From the NCBI GenBank assembly GCA_037176885.1, contig JAWWNJ010000038.1:868001-932000 (forward strand): a stretch of 64,000 nucleotides of DNA, written 5' to 3'. The position numbers were made by a program, and so were the translations under genes. Shown here piece by piece: positions 53,650 to 63,097 of this stretch. The notes beneath the pieces are model-generated. The model searched no databases and was not told where the DNA came from. It saw only the letters and a list, made by a program, of their open reading frames with translations. How positions within the stretch are numbered: the stretch's first letter is position 1; every line of letters begins with the position of its first letter. Source of the DNA: Favolaschia claudopus. Its lineage: Eukaryota; Basidiomycota; Agaricomycetes; Agaricales; Mycenaceae.

Positions 53650-54564
53650 ATGGCCAACGACGACCCCTCGCCCTTCAGTGAGGCTCAGCTGGCCGCACTT
53701 ACGGCCATTGTGACCCGGGCCATTGCCGACAGCTCCGCCAACCCTTCGGGCGGCTCCGGCGCGTCATCCTCGTCGAACGCAGCGAACGGCAGCGGAAATG
53801 TTACGGTCCCCACTACCAATGCCGCCGGTGAGCTTGACAATTTCGCTTCCGCCTCCTTTCGGTCCCCCACGATGTGGTACCGCCGCGTCAAGCTGGCGCA
53901 CATCGACGCCATTGTGAATGGCACCTTCGAAGCCGACGACCTCCCCAAGCTCTCCTCCATCGCCGCCGCTGCCCCCGCTGCCCCCCGTGCCCATCCTCTT
54001 CCACCCGACTTCTGGTGTTGCCGCCCCGGAACAACCAGAGGAAGCCCTTGATGCGGGTCTTCCCCCGCGCATGGGTCAAGGCATTCCCCTCCTTACCCCC
54101 CGCTCCTTGATGCCTGGTCGACCTACACCGGCATCCGCTCCCTCATTGACACCACCAACGGTGGTGTTGCTGCCGCCCTTTCCATCTACACCAGCCAGCT
54201 CATGGATTTCACCACACAGTATGAGTGGTCCGCAGTCTTGCGTTACCATTACGAATTTATTCGTGTGCGCATGGCGGAGAATTTTCTCCCCACGCGCTGG
54301 GTGACGCCCGATCAGGGCCTCGTCTCCACCAGGTTGGTTCGCTACCCACTGCCCCCACCATTCTCCTCCAAGCGCAAACGCGACCTCGCTGAGCGCCTTT
54401 CCGAACCCAGCGCCCCTGCATCCCGTCCGAAGGTTGATGAGACCTGCTACAAGTTTCAGGATGCCGCTGGTTGTCGCATGGGCGACAAGTGCTCTCGCCG
54501 CCACGTCTGCATTGCGTGTCAGGGCGCCCACCCCGCACATGCTTGCCCTCAGAAGCGGAAGTAG
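53650..54564 (+). pseudogene. Ngaro-like Gag, copy 2
   Basis: The frame from ATG 53650 is open through SNAANGSGNVTVPTTNAAGE, FRSPTMWYRRVKLAHIDAIV and DDLPKLSSIAAAAPAAP, then shifts near 53995. The second half (SLIDTTNGGVAAALSIYTSQ, YEWSAVLRYHYEFIRVRMAE, DETCYKFQDAAGCRMGDKCS, CIACQGAHPAHACPQKRK) is open to the stop at 54562-54564. The zinc-binding end (Cys-x-Cys/His residues) is intact. Comparison with copy 1 places single-base differences at several C runs (54062, 54097). Confidence 0.6.
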
Positions 54565-54702
54565 GATGTTTGGGGCACGCCGACCGAGTCCGGCCTCTGC
54601 CCCACTCCGACCAACCCTTCGGTTCCTCTTTGTCCACTGGCTCCTCGCACCGCACCCTCTCTATCACCCCTCTTGCATACTGCTCATCTCTCTGCCCATC
54701 TA

Positions 54703-56670
54703 ATGCCTCCTCCCCCTGCCCGTCCTAATACACACATCACATTCCCAGTTGCCCCTACCTCCGGTCCTCGTGTTACTAGCTCCCTTAATCCCGCTATGCT
54801 ATCTTTCTTACTTCAGGATTATCCTGATCCCTCCTTCGTACAACACCTACATAATATCTGTACCTATGGTGCGTCAATTGGATACACCGGCCCCCGAGTG
54901 GGCCGCGCCTTCTCACGGAATCTGCCTGCCACACCGTCCGAGCACGCTGTAACCGCTGCAGATATTCTGGCAAACTTTTCTCTGGGTGAGCTTCGCCGTG
55001 TCGACTCCCTCCCCGTTCATGAGCAGCACCGGGTCGTTTACTCACCTGTGGGCACTGTCCCCAAAGCCGATGGTGGTTGGCGCACTGTCCACCACCTCTC
55101 TTATCCTCGTGGCTCGTCTATCAACGATAGCATTTCCTCTGACGCAGTGACACTCTCCTACACCTCGCTTGACACCTTCTTTGACCGCCTCCGCCGACTT
55201 GGTCCTGGCGCTCTCCTCTGGAAGATCGACCTGCGGCGTGCGTTCCGCCACATTGTAGTATGCCCAGACGACTCTCTGCTGTATGGCTTCTACTTCGACG
55301 GTGTTGGTTACATTGACGTTCGCCTACCATTCGGATCCCGCTCATCACCCTTCACTTTCAACTTGTTTGCGGAGGCCCTGCACTGGATCTCGGAGCGTAT
55401 GGGCGCCCCCCTTGACCACTTCCTCGACGACTTCTTTGGTGCTCGCGCAGCAGGCGAGTATGACCTTGCAGAGCGCGACCGTGCAATTTTCCGCGCAATC
55501 TGCGATGCAACTGGTTTCTCTGCCCATCCAGTTGGGAAGGCAGGGAAGGACATTCCTCCATCTACCCGCGGTGTTATCCTAGGGATTGAGATCGACACTG
55601 TTGCCTTCACAGTGGCTCTCCCTGCCGAGAAGCTGCAGCGCACCATGGCTACTCTCAAGTCCCTTCTAGCCGGAGCGTCAGCTACCCTCTTGGACCTCCA
55701 GTCCATTGCTGGCCTTCTGCAGTTTGCAACAAAGGTCCTGCCTGCGGGGCGCGCTTTCATCCGTCGTGTGTACAATGCGCTGTCCCATTTCCCATCCTTT
55801 GGCCGGCGTCGCATCCCGAGAGGTGCACGCCGTGATTTGGAATGGTGGGCTCGTCTTCTTCCGACTTGGAACGGTATCCAGTCCCTACATCCTCACCGCC
55901 CGGGCGTGGTTATCTTTACTGACGCCAGTGGGTCTTCCTCGAAAGGAATTGGCGGTCATCTTGGGCCCCGGGAGGCACCTATCGATTTTTTTGCGACGCG
56001 AGTACCCAGGCGGCACCGGGGAAAGTCTATCCTTTTCAAGGAGCTGTGGGCCGTGCTCCACGCTCTTCGTATTTGGGCATCTCCAGCCTGGGCCGGGTCC
56101 CGGGTCTTACTTCGGGTTGACAACACCGGCGGCGTGGCTGGTTTGAATGGAGGTTCTATTCGGGAGGTGCCTGCACAGGCGCTCTTGAGGGAGATCTTCC
56201 TTCTTGCGCTATCTTTCGGCTTTTCCATCTCCTGCGTGTGGGTTTCCTCTGAACAGAACTACCTTGCTGACGCACTCTCTCGTTTTGACATGCCACGTCT
56301 TCACCCATTGTTACCTCAATTCTTCGCCTCACAGCACACTCCCTTCCCCCACCTCCCGCCGGATGGCCTGAACGGGTCGATCAACCACCGCTCGTCGCCT
56401 ACTTCCTCTGGCACGGCCTCGCTGCCTCCACCCGCGGCGTCAACCAGACGGCTTGCAACTCCTTCGAGTCTTTCTGCATGCGAAAATACGGTGCTGACGG
56501 TGCCTCTCCATACCCCGCCTCAGAAGCCCACCTTCTCGAATGGGCGGCCTCCCTCCCTCCGGGCTGCAGTGCGAAAACAATCAAGCGCTACATTGGTGCC
56601 CTCAAGTCCTTCCATACTGACCTCGGATACGAATCCCGCCCCTTTGAATCACGCGTTCTCGAGCGTGTGA
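54703..56670 (+). CDS. Ngaro-like reverse transcriptase-RNase H, open frame
   Basis: From the ATG at 54703 one frame runs to 56670. N-terminal region: FLLQDYPDPSFVQHLHNICT and GPRVGRAFSRNLP. RT motifs: HRVVYSPVGTVPKADGGWRT, LLWKIDLRRAFRHIVVCPDD, DVRLPFGSRSSPFTFNLFAE and HFLDDFFGARAA with the catalytic DD, then LGIEIDT and LQSIAGLLQFATKVLPAGR. RNase H: GVVIFTDASGSSSKGIGGHL, KELWAVLHALRIWA, LLRVDNTGGVAGLNGG and SEQNYLADALSRFD. After this the frame overlaps the recombinase, which lies in another frame, and reads nonsense to 56670. It would copy element RNA into DNA in cytoplasmic or nuclear particles. No lesion is visible in the conserved motifs. Confidence 0.75.
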   Translation: MPPPPARPNTHITFPVAPTSGPRVTSSLNPAMLSFLLQDYPDPSFVQHLHNICTYGASIGYTGPRVGRAFSRNLPATPSEHAVTAADILANFSLGELRRVDSLPVHEQHRVVYSPVGTVPKADGGWRTVHHLSYPRGSSINDSISSDAVTLSYTSLDTFFDRLRRLGPGALLWKIDLRRAFRHIVVCPDDSLLYGFYFDGVGYIDVRLPFGSRSSPFTFNLFAEALHWISERMGAPLDHFLDDFFGARAAGEYDLAERDRAIFRAICDATGFSAHPVGKAGKDIPPSTRGVILGIEIDTVAFTVALPAEKLQRTMATLKSLLAGASATLLDLQSIAGLLQFATKVLPAGRAFIRRVYNALSHFPSFGRRRIPRGARRDLEWWARLLPTWNGIQSLHPHRPGVVIFTDASGSSSKGIGGHLGPREAPIDFFATRVPRRHRGKSILFKELWAVLHALRIWASPAWAGSRVLLRVDNTGGVAGLNGGSIREVPAQALLREIFLLALSFGFSISCVWVSSEQNYLADALSRFDMPRLHPLLPQFFASQHTPFPHLPPDGLNGSINHRSSPTSSGTASLPPPAASTRRLATPSSLSACENTVLTVPLHTPPQKPTFSNGRPPSLRAAVRKQSSATLVPSSPSILTSDTNPAPLNHAFSSV

Positions 56671-57629
56671 TTCGTGGTATACGCCGGGTGTACGGGGATG
56701 CAGAACGTAAGGAGCGACTTCCTATTACGCAGCCCGTCCTAGCCCAGATTATTGCCTCCCTCTCCAACCCTATCTCCCTTCCGCGGGGTGTTTCTCGTGA
56801 GCTAGCCGAGACTCTCCGAGTTGCCTACGCCCTGGCCTTCGCAGGTTTTCTTCGCTGCGGCGAGACCACCTACGACTCTTTCGATGGTGCTTTCAACCTC
56901 AAGCGCCGCGACATCATCATTCAAAACGACGAGTACCTCACCGTTGACCTCCCGGCCTCAAAAACCGACCCCTTCCGCGCTGGGGTGCGCATCACTATCG
57001 CAAAAACTGGCTTGCCCACCTGTGCCTACACCCTCCTCCGCGCCCACCTTAATAAGCCGGGCAAGCCCGACGACCCGCTGTTTGTGGGCCGGCGTACTCG
57101 CGATGGTACAGGCTATGGAGCTTTCTCGCGGAAGCTTTTCATCGACTGTTTGAAGGCCTGTCTCACTCATGTCGGGATTTCATCGTCAGGATATTCGGGC
57201 CATAGTTTCCGCCGTGGCGCTGCCACTTGGGCTCGACTCATCGGTCTCTCCGACCTTGACATTCAGCGCCTGGGCCGTTGGACTTCTGACTGCTTCAAAC
57301 TATACATTGACACGCCACCTGATGTCATTGTGGGGTTGAGTAAACGCCTTCTCTCCGACCCCCCACTTATTCAACCAACCCTCCATGGTTGTCGCCCCGG
57401 GATTGGTTTGGCGCGGCGACGATGCCCTCTAGCCGCACCCCTTTTCTTGCTCTCTTGGCCTCAGCTCACCCTCCTCGCTGTCCCGGCAACCCCTCCTCCC
57501 TCGGGCTGCCTTGTCTTCCTGGGTTCCGGCCCGAGAGCGCTCGCTGCGAGGTCACATCACCCTCACCGCAATCATAAATATACCATCCTTTTTCCTCCCT
57601 CCCTTAGCACGAGCTCGCAGCATTCCTAG
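56478..57629 (+). CDS. tyrosine recombinase of Ngaro copy 2
   Basis: The frame is open from about 56310 and the first ATG is at 56478. Upstream in the same frame VAYFLWHGLAASTRGVNQTA and CNSFESF look like true N-terminal recombinase sequence, so translation probably starts earlier by splicing or frameshifting from the RT frame. Core domain: SAKTIKRYIGALKSFHTDLG, then RVAYALAFAGFLRCGETTY with the box I Arg. Box II is GYSGHSFRRGAATW (His-x-x-Arg), followed by LGRWTSDCFKLYIDTP with the nucleophilic Tyr. All four catalytic positions expected for the family are present. It would integrate a circular DNA intermediate, which fits the split direct repeats. The last 100 codons after DVIVG run into the B1/A2 repeats and may not be used. 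Confidence 0.7.
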   Translation: MRKYGADGASPYPASEAHLLEWAASLPPGCSAKTIKRYIGALKSFHTDLGYESRPFESRVLERVIRGIRRVYGDAERKERLPITQPVLAQIIASLSNPISLPRGVSRELAETLRVAYALAFAGFLRCGETTYDSFDGAFNLKRRDIIIQNDEYLTVDLPASKTDPFRAGVRITIAKTGLPTCAYTLLRAHLNKPGKPDDPLFVGRRTRDGTGYGAFSRKLFIDCLKACLTHVGISSSGYSGHSFRRGAATWARLIGLSDLDIQRLGRWTSDCFKLYIDTPPDVIVGLSKRLLSDPPLIQPTLHGCRPGIGLARRRCPLAAPLFLLSWPQLTLLAVPATPPPSGCLVFLGSGPRALAARSHHPHRNHKYTILFPPSLSTSSQHS

Positions 57630-58184
57630 TGAGTGTATACACTCGGAGGAATGCACGTGGGAGTCATCACCGTGACTCATCGCCTCTTTTTCTTCCACCA
57701 CCACCACCGGGCGCGTTCCTTCGCCCGTGCTCTCGTTTTTTAGTTCTCCCACCCACCTCCCATTTACATTGCATGTACATCGTATTTAGTTTTTGTAGTT
57801 TCGTGCAGCTTCGCGCCGACTTTGGGTTCCGGCCCCGAGAGCGCTCGCTGCGAGGTCACATCACCCTCACCGCAATCATAAATATACCATCCTTTTTCCT
57901 CCCTCCCTTAGCACGAGCTCGCAGCATTCCGCGCTTAGAATGTTATTCTGCCGGCCGCCGCTTCTACCTCGGGCCGGGTCCCAGGCACCCCCGACATCCC
58001 AGCACCAAGTCAGCATTTCACGAGGAGAACTTTGCGGCGCAGCCGCAAAATTTACGACCAAAGTACATCCAGAATGCTTGAAATTCTCCCCTTTCCCTTT
58101 CCTTCTCTTTCCTTTTTTGGACATTTTTTTGCAATTCTTTTGGGCAGCAACACACACCGTGACCGAGCCGGTTGAGGAGGTGGA

Positions 58185-59637
58185 TTGAATGCCCTAGCCG
58201 CAGCTGACAGCGCCGCTGCTCAGAATGCCGTGGAAGATAGCTCTGCCGGCGCCATCAAGCTCTTGCAACTGATGGGCGCGTTATTTCGTCACAAAGATGG
58301 TGTCCGAGGCTACCAGGACCGCTCCGCCCTCTTCGTTCGCCTGCGGAAACTCGAAATGTTCGGAATCAAACGCTCTGACAAATTCCCTGATGTATCCAAC
58401 ACACGCTATGGATGCTACACCGATGGCGCCGTAGAGGTGGTATGTTTTCATAACATATACTACGAGCTCATCACTAATGCAATCGACGCGAAAACGAAAT
58501 CCGGGACCGCCAATCACGTCGAGAAGAACATCTTGAAGGGTCTGGACTGCACGGCGACAATGACGGAGATGGTTGCTCTCGCGTTATACGGTGTTTCAGT
58601 TTCTTGGCCATATATGGCGCAGGTTCGTGGGCGACACGGGGAGATTGTCAACTTACTTTCACTTACACCGCTTCATCGCAAACTGCCGACGTTCTGCGCA
58701 CACATTGCTGCCAACCCTCTCATTTTCTTTGATTCTTCGACGCCTCGCAATCAACTGACTATTGACGGCAAACCTTTCATGGACGACCGCCTCTTGGACG
58801 CTATTTCTATCATTCGTGGCGACCTTCCCAATCTTGCTTCTGTTATCTCCACCCTCTTCTCTGGCTGCGACGGCGGTTGGGTTCACTTCACACCGGAGTT
58901 TCACATCGGTGGAACAATTGACAAGCTCACTCCGACGCAGCGTCAAAATCTCGTTGTGCCTGCTACAAATGATGCCAATGAAGGCGTACTTGGGTCATAC
59001 ACCACTAACATGGGATACCGTCCAAATAGCACACCTCGCTCCTTCACTAGCCGGACTCGCGTGGCGCGAAACAATACCGAGGCATTCATCAAGAAGTGCT
59101 GTAATCCCGCTGTTCATTTGTTTGTGATGAGAGAGGTTAGAAAGGACGGGGCGAGCGGGGCTGCAGCTAAATTCCGCAAAGCTCTAGCTGCGCTTCAGCA
59201 GGAGAAGGCGGAGAGTGGGAGGAGACGACAAGCAAAAGCAGCCGCCAAGAAAACAGCAAAAGCAGCGCACCTCGCGGCAACGGCTCTCGAACTCGATGCC
59301 AACAAAATCAATGTCATGATTTCGGCTCAATTGAAGGAGCAACTGGCGGTGTACCGCGATCGGCTGAAGGACCCGATCCTTGTCAAAATGTTGTGGAAGG
59401 ACATGAATACCGTTGCGGTGCGGCGTAAACTGGTGTTGGAGGCTCGTGAACGAGAAATTTTGAGGCGGTATGACCATTTGACCTCTCTTATTCAATGTTC
59501 TGATGCTGGTTAGGGCCGCAAACTCTGCTACTGAGTCGGAGGAGTCTATGCAGATCACCGAGGAGATGATTACTGTCGACGAGTTTGGGTTCGGCGCAGA
59601 CGAGGATGCAGAGTGGGAGGATATCGCTGAGTAATTT
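58185..59637 (+). pseudogene. orphan-family gene, 5' end lost at the tandem element
   Basis: A frame of about 440 codons with no start: AIKLLQLMGALFRHKDGVRG, FPDVSNTRYGCYTDGAVEVV, NHVEKNILKGLDCTATMTEM, VALALYGVSVSWPYMAQVRG, SIIRGDLPNLASVISTLFSG, GWVHFTPEFHIGGTIDKLTP, NLVVPATNDANEGVLGSYTT and NNTEAFIKKC, then an Ala/Lys-rich coiled region. It stops at 59513, but one base over the sequence continues NSATESEESMQITEEMITVD EFGFGADEDAEWEDIAE to 59635, so a late frame change is likely. The family is numerous in mushroom genomes and unnamed to me. The sequence upstream is replaced at 58170-58177 by the target site of the tandem unit. Confidence 0.55.
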
Positions 59638-59833
59638 ATTTATCAGGCATAAAATTCTTGTTCTGGTGGTTGGGCCAAGTAAATCAATGTATTTGAAGCA
59701 AGTTCTAGTGCAGAAACTAGTCCGTATAATGGTTGTGGAACGCGGAAACCGATGGAACATGGAAATCAGAGGTGGTAATGGAGAGCAAACAAGAGCAAAC
59801 ATGCCGTTTCGGGCAAGGGCAATGCCCGTCATC

Positions 59834-60277
59834 TAGTGTTGCCGGAAGCTGGAGCTAGCTCCGAGCTGAGTTCAACTCCAACTCGACCCCTTCCCAAAAG
59901 TGGCACCTCGAGGTGATGCCAGCTCGCCTCGACTCCACCCTCGTCACCCAAAGCGGACGACGTGACATTTCTGGTGGTGTACACTGTGTGACATCACACT
60001 CCCTCCCCAGTTTCTGTATTGGCCGTTTCTTGGCCGTTCTCGACGTATAAAAAACAGTTTGAGCTTGAAGAGAGCTCAGAAAAACCTTCCACATAAAAAT
60101 TTGGTCCATTCTCCCCTAAAATTTTGCCCTTCGGGAGGAAAGATGAACCCTGGGACACTAGATTCCCATATCCGGTATCAGCTCTGAGCCAGCTCCGGTC
60201 AACTCGAGCTGACAGCGAGCTGATGGGCAATCAACTCGAGTTCAGCTCCAACTCAGCTCCCGGCAACACTGTTACTA
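59834..60277. mobile_element. 444-bp hAT-type MITE with 8-bp target duplication
   Basis: CCGTCATC occurs immediately before (59826-59833) and after (60278-60285). The left end is TAGTGTTGCCGGAAGCTGG; the right end inverted is TAGTAACAGTGTTGCCGGGA, and both sides then carry repeated GAGCTGAGTT/AACTCGAGTT words. No transposase inside. The perfect 8-bp duplication and CAGTGTTGCC-like ends are typical of hAT MITEs. Confidence 0.75.
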
Positions 60278-60285
60278 CCGTCATC

Positions 60286-60405
60286 ATGGATTCCGACTCG
60301 CGCACAATGGTCACGTGGTTGGCGATTTTTTTTGTTTGCATCTGCATTTATATACCGCAACAAGTACACCAACTACTAAGACGCGGTGCTCACGAGGAGC
60401 AATAA
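60286..60405 (+). CDS. tiny possible membrane peptide
   Basis: MDSDSRTMVTWLAIFF starts an open frame of 39 codons ending at the TAA at 60403. Residues 9-23 (VTWLAIFFVCICIYI) are hydrophobic enough for one membrane span; the end is basic. Before the adjacent MITE inserted, the same frame ran upstream through 59585-59833 without a stop. It may be a chance frame; confidence is low. Confidence 0.2.
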   Translation: MDSDSRTMVTWLAIFFVCICIYIPQQVHQLLRRGAHEEQ

Positions 60406-60767
60406 ATAATTAAGGGTGAGCTCGAAAGAATCGGACGGGTGTTGTAGAGTAGAGTGGTGGAGTGTGGGTTTGGAGTATGAGTCTGCGGGGTGGGCTGCGG
60501 TACATAGACCATAGAAACCATGCGCATAGAGAAAATATGTACAAGAAGGGGAAGTGTTGGGGGGAGGGAAATAGGCCATGGGGCGGGGGTGACACACAGT
60601 GTGGCGCTTTTGGCTGGGGACTGTTGAGCGGGTTACGCGCGGCCCACGCGTCTACCCTCCATCAACGGATTCTTCGTCGTCTACGTGGTTGGCGAGTCGT
60701 TGCTGTATTGCGAGCTAAACCCACGCGAGCTTGCGAGCGGCTGGGTTCAGTGGAAGATAAGGGAGAG
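60406..60767. other. no gene seen
   Basis: About 360 bp with no recognisable coding sequence or repeat. Confidence 0.3.
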
Positions 60768-60769
60768 TA

Positions 60770-61451
60770 CAGCTCCGGACAATCAAAGTCAACAATTTTA
60801 GTTTCGGTCGAACCGCTATTTTCTGGGCTTAGCAGAGTCCAGAAACGGATTCAGCACCCCAGAATACGTCTAAAAACGATTTTCCCCTGAATTTTCCCAC
60901 GACAAAATGGGTTTGGCCAAATTTTCGGGCGGTCTGAACGAAATTGTGTGTACCTTTCTAGCCCCTCCAGACGAATGTTGACCCAACCTTCATGGTTACT
61001 GACCATCCAGAGGATACTATATGCAACTACTCTTGTCCCTCAGCCCTTTTTGCTTTGAGGAACCCATAAAAACCCGAAATTGGCAATGCCAAGGTGACAG
61101 GAGGTGACATATTTGTGACATGTTGTTACGAATGTCACAATGTTCCCACAGGTTCCCTCCTATTTTGTGACATAACGGCTCGTTGAATTTTCATTCCGAG
61201 TCCAGAAACAGACTCAGACAGTCGTAAAGAGCTCAAATCAATATTTTCGTGATTTTTCCTTGTAATTTGGGGGGTCCGGCCAAAATCTTGGCTACCCTCT
61301 ACTAAGAATAGCGGATATCTCCGGAATGGCTCGATGAATTCTCACCAAAAAAATTCAGCAGGCTCCTGAACTCGTTTCCTTTCGATTCCGATACATATCG
61401 GGGTCGTGGGAAAAGGTCGATAAATTTGTCGAGTTTGATTGTCCGGAGCTG
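60770..61451. mobile_element. 682-bp TA-flanked non-autonomous element
   Basis: Ends are CAGCTCCGGACAATCAAA and its exact reverse complement; TA flanks both (60768-60769, 61452-61453). Inside, GAGTCCAGAAACGGATTCAG (60837) and GAGTCCAGAAACAGACTCAG (61199) repeat directly about 360 bp apart with similar downstream text (GG.CCGGCCAAA), so the element contains an old internal duplication. No gene. Confidence 0.7.
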
Positions 61452-61567
61452 TAGTTAGTAGGACGCGTGACATGTGACGTTACACACCTTTACGGTTTAT
61501 TCCAGACGCGTTCACCGCGTCTTTCACCGCTCCTCCTCAGCTTCCTAAGCCTCTATTTCTCTCGAAT

Positions 61568-63097
61568 ATGTCGACCCAAGGATCTGCGTCTACCCCTCAG
61601 ACTCCTCCTTCACCCACTAGTACTTGTGGCCTCCCTCTGCCGCTTCCAGCCACTTACGACTTCGCGGCATGGACCAAGACTCCGCCAGACCTCGCCGTCC
61701 CCGACGACTTCGACCTTAAGGACCGCAACAAGTATAACTGCGAAGTAGACGACCACAACCGTCTCAGCACCCGCACCACAAAAGCATACGAAGCCGCAAT
61801 GAAGGACGGTACAGTCACGCAGTCCATGGACATCGGCCTGAAGCTTCGAGCTTTCTACCTCTACACACCGGAAGAAATCAACGAAATTGTCTCCTCCTCC
61901 GAATACGAACGCCTCGTCGGCCCCCTACCGACTCGTCTAGCCCTCGTCATCTACCAAAAACGCAAAAACATACAGCAGGCCGAAGAAACGAAAAAAGAAA
62001 ATGATAAACGCGAAAAAGAGAAAGCGCGCCTCCTGGAAGGCAGCATGGTGATGACAAAACCCATTCCTATTGACTCCATAGCCAGCCGCCCTGTTTCTAT
62101 CCCAGAACTGTTCCTCGCATCGATCGCATACAAGCAACACCCCCCAATCTTCTGGTTCACAGACGACCGTCTTCGCTGCGCTACGGAATACCCCGACGAC
62201 ATCCCTTGCAAGAAACAGACCTCTTTGGGCGACCTCAGCGCCGATAAATTTTTCCTCATCGACATGGCGAAGCTGACCGCCATTTGGGGCGGCGACGACT
62301 CCACCGACAACTACTCGGCTTATGCTTGGACGCAGGCCTCCGGCAACTACCTCAAAGCCTTGGAGCGCCTGAGCGCTCCCGTCTCAGCTACAAACCCCTT
62401 TTCCTTCGCTGTCGAGATGGCTAAACATAGAAACTTCTTCCTCAGAATTGACAACTTTGAGGAGGATTTTCCCCTCTGGTACCGCACTGAAAAGGTGCTC
62501 CGGAACGCCATCCTCGACCAGTCACCATTCGACCATGCGCAATGGTCCATGAAGGTCGCCATCGCCGTCAACACCCTCAAAGCGGCCCAATTTGCGGCCT
62601 CCGGCACCTCAGCCCCCACCGCCCGCAGAGCTGCCGACCTTGGTTTCAAGGGCTCCCAACAGACCTCCCAGCGGTCTCAAAAACAGCCCACCCCTCGCGA
62701 CAACGGCGGCCCTTCTTCTCGCGACTCCGAAGACAATCGCAATTCCTTTCGGGACCGCAACAACGGACACGGCAAGGATCGGTTTCGTGACTCGGCACCT
62801 CCGAGACGCCCCCTCTTCTGCCTCGTCTGCACCCGCGACCACCCCGCCCGCGAGCACCCGCGCCACAAGGACTCGTTTGAAGACCGCAAGGCTTGTTTCG
62901 CCATACACGACGGCGACCTCAAAACGGCGAGCCCAGACCGTAAGAAGATCTGTATCGCCTACAACCTCGGCAACCGCTGCGAGGCCTCGCAGCCATGCAA
63001 GCGGCTACACGTCTGCAGCCTCTGCGGTAAGGATCACCCCGCCGCTTCCCTCGACCGCTCCTGCCTTAGAGTCCGAGACGGAGCTTTCCTTCCTTGA
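61568..63097 (+). CDS. Gag-like protein of a second RT retroelement
   Basis: ATG 61568, 509 codons, no interruption. Ser/Pro-rich start, then TYDFAAWTKTPPDLAVPDDF, AFYLYTPEEINEIVSSSEYE, a Lys/Glu-rich coiled segment (KKENDKREKEKARLLEG), SIPELFLASIAYKQHPPIFW and LSADKFFLIDMAKLTAIWGG. The C-terminal half is Arg/Ser/Asp-rich (RDSEDNRNSFRDRNNGHGKD) with Cys/His pairs: FCLVCTRDHPAREH, then KICIAYNLGNRCEASQPCKR, LHVCSLCGKDHPA. This end resembles the Gag ends of the Ngaro copies at 48.9 and 54.5 kb (CCCH-like then knuckle), so a related class of element is likely although overall sequence differs. Function would be RNA binding and particle formation. The following RT frame overlaps it in another frame. 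Confidence 0.6.
   Translation: MSTQGSASTPQTPPSPTSTCGLPLPLPATYDFAAWTKTPPDLAVPDDFDLKDRNKYNCEVDDHNRLSTRTTKAYEAAMKDGTVTQSMDIGLKLRAFYLYTPEEINEIVSSSEYERLVGPLPTRLALVIYQKRKNIQQAEETKKENDKREKEKARLLEGSMVMTKPIPIDSIASRPVSIPELFLASIAYKQHPPIFWFTDDRLRCATEYPDDIPCKKQTSLGDLSADKFFLIDMAKLTAIWGGDDSTDNYSAYAWTQASGNYLKALERLSAPVSATNPFSFAVEMAKHRNFFLRIDNFEEDFPLWYRTEKVLRNAILDQSPFDHAQWSMKVAIAVNTLKAAQFAASGTSAPTARRAADLGFKGSQQTSQRSQKQPTPRDNGGPSSRDSEDNRNSFRDRNNGHGKDRFRDSAPPRRPLFCLVCTRDHPAREHPRHKDSFEDRKACFAIHDGDLKTASPDRKKICIAYNLGNRCEASQPCKRLHVCSLCGKDHPAASLDRSCLRVRDGAFLP

Larger units (their letters stand above)
53516..57930 (+). mobile_element. Ngaro-like tyrosine-recombinase retroelement, copy 2
   Basis: A1 from 53516, B1 57521-57626, A2 57627-57747 and B2 57824-57930 give the split-direct-repeat architecture. 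RT-RNase H (54703-56670) and recombinase (56478-57629) are open; Gag has at least one frame change. It is the better preserved of the two copies. Confidence 0.7.
52611..58169. mobile_element. tandem unit 2, same structure as unit 1
   Basis: Starts GGCGCGGTTCTGGTGTGTG and ends ACCGTGACCGAGCC. It is almost identical to unit 1 apart from scattered one- or two-base indels and a few substitutions. The following GGTTGAGG (58170-58177) equals the 8 bp before unit 1. The downstream coding region starting at 58185 is cut at this boundary, so the insertion truncated that gene. Confidence 0.7.

Noticed and set aside
47027..58169. LTR retrotransposon with very long terminal repeats
   Set aside because: The two 5.6-kb copies each contain all genes, so they are tandem units rather than LTRs; the recombinase and split repeats indicate a Ngaro-type element.
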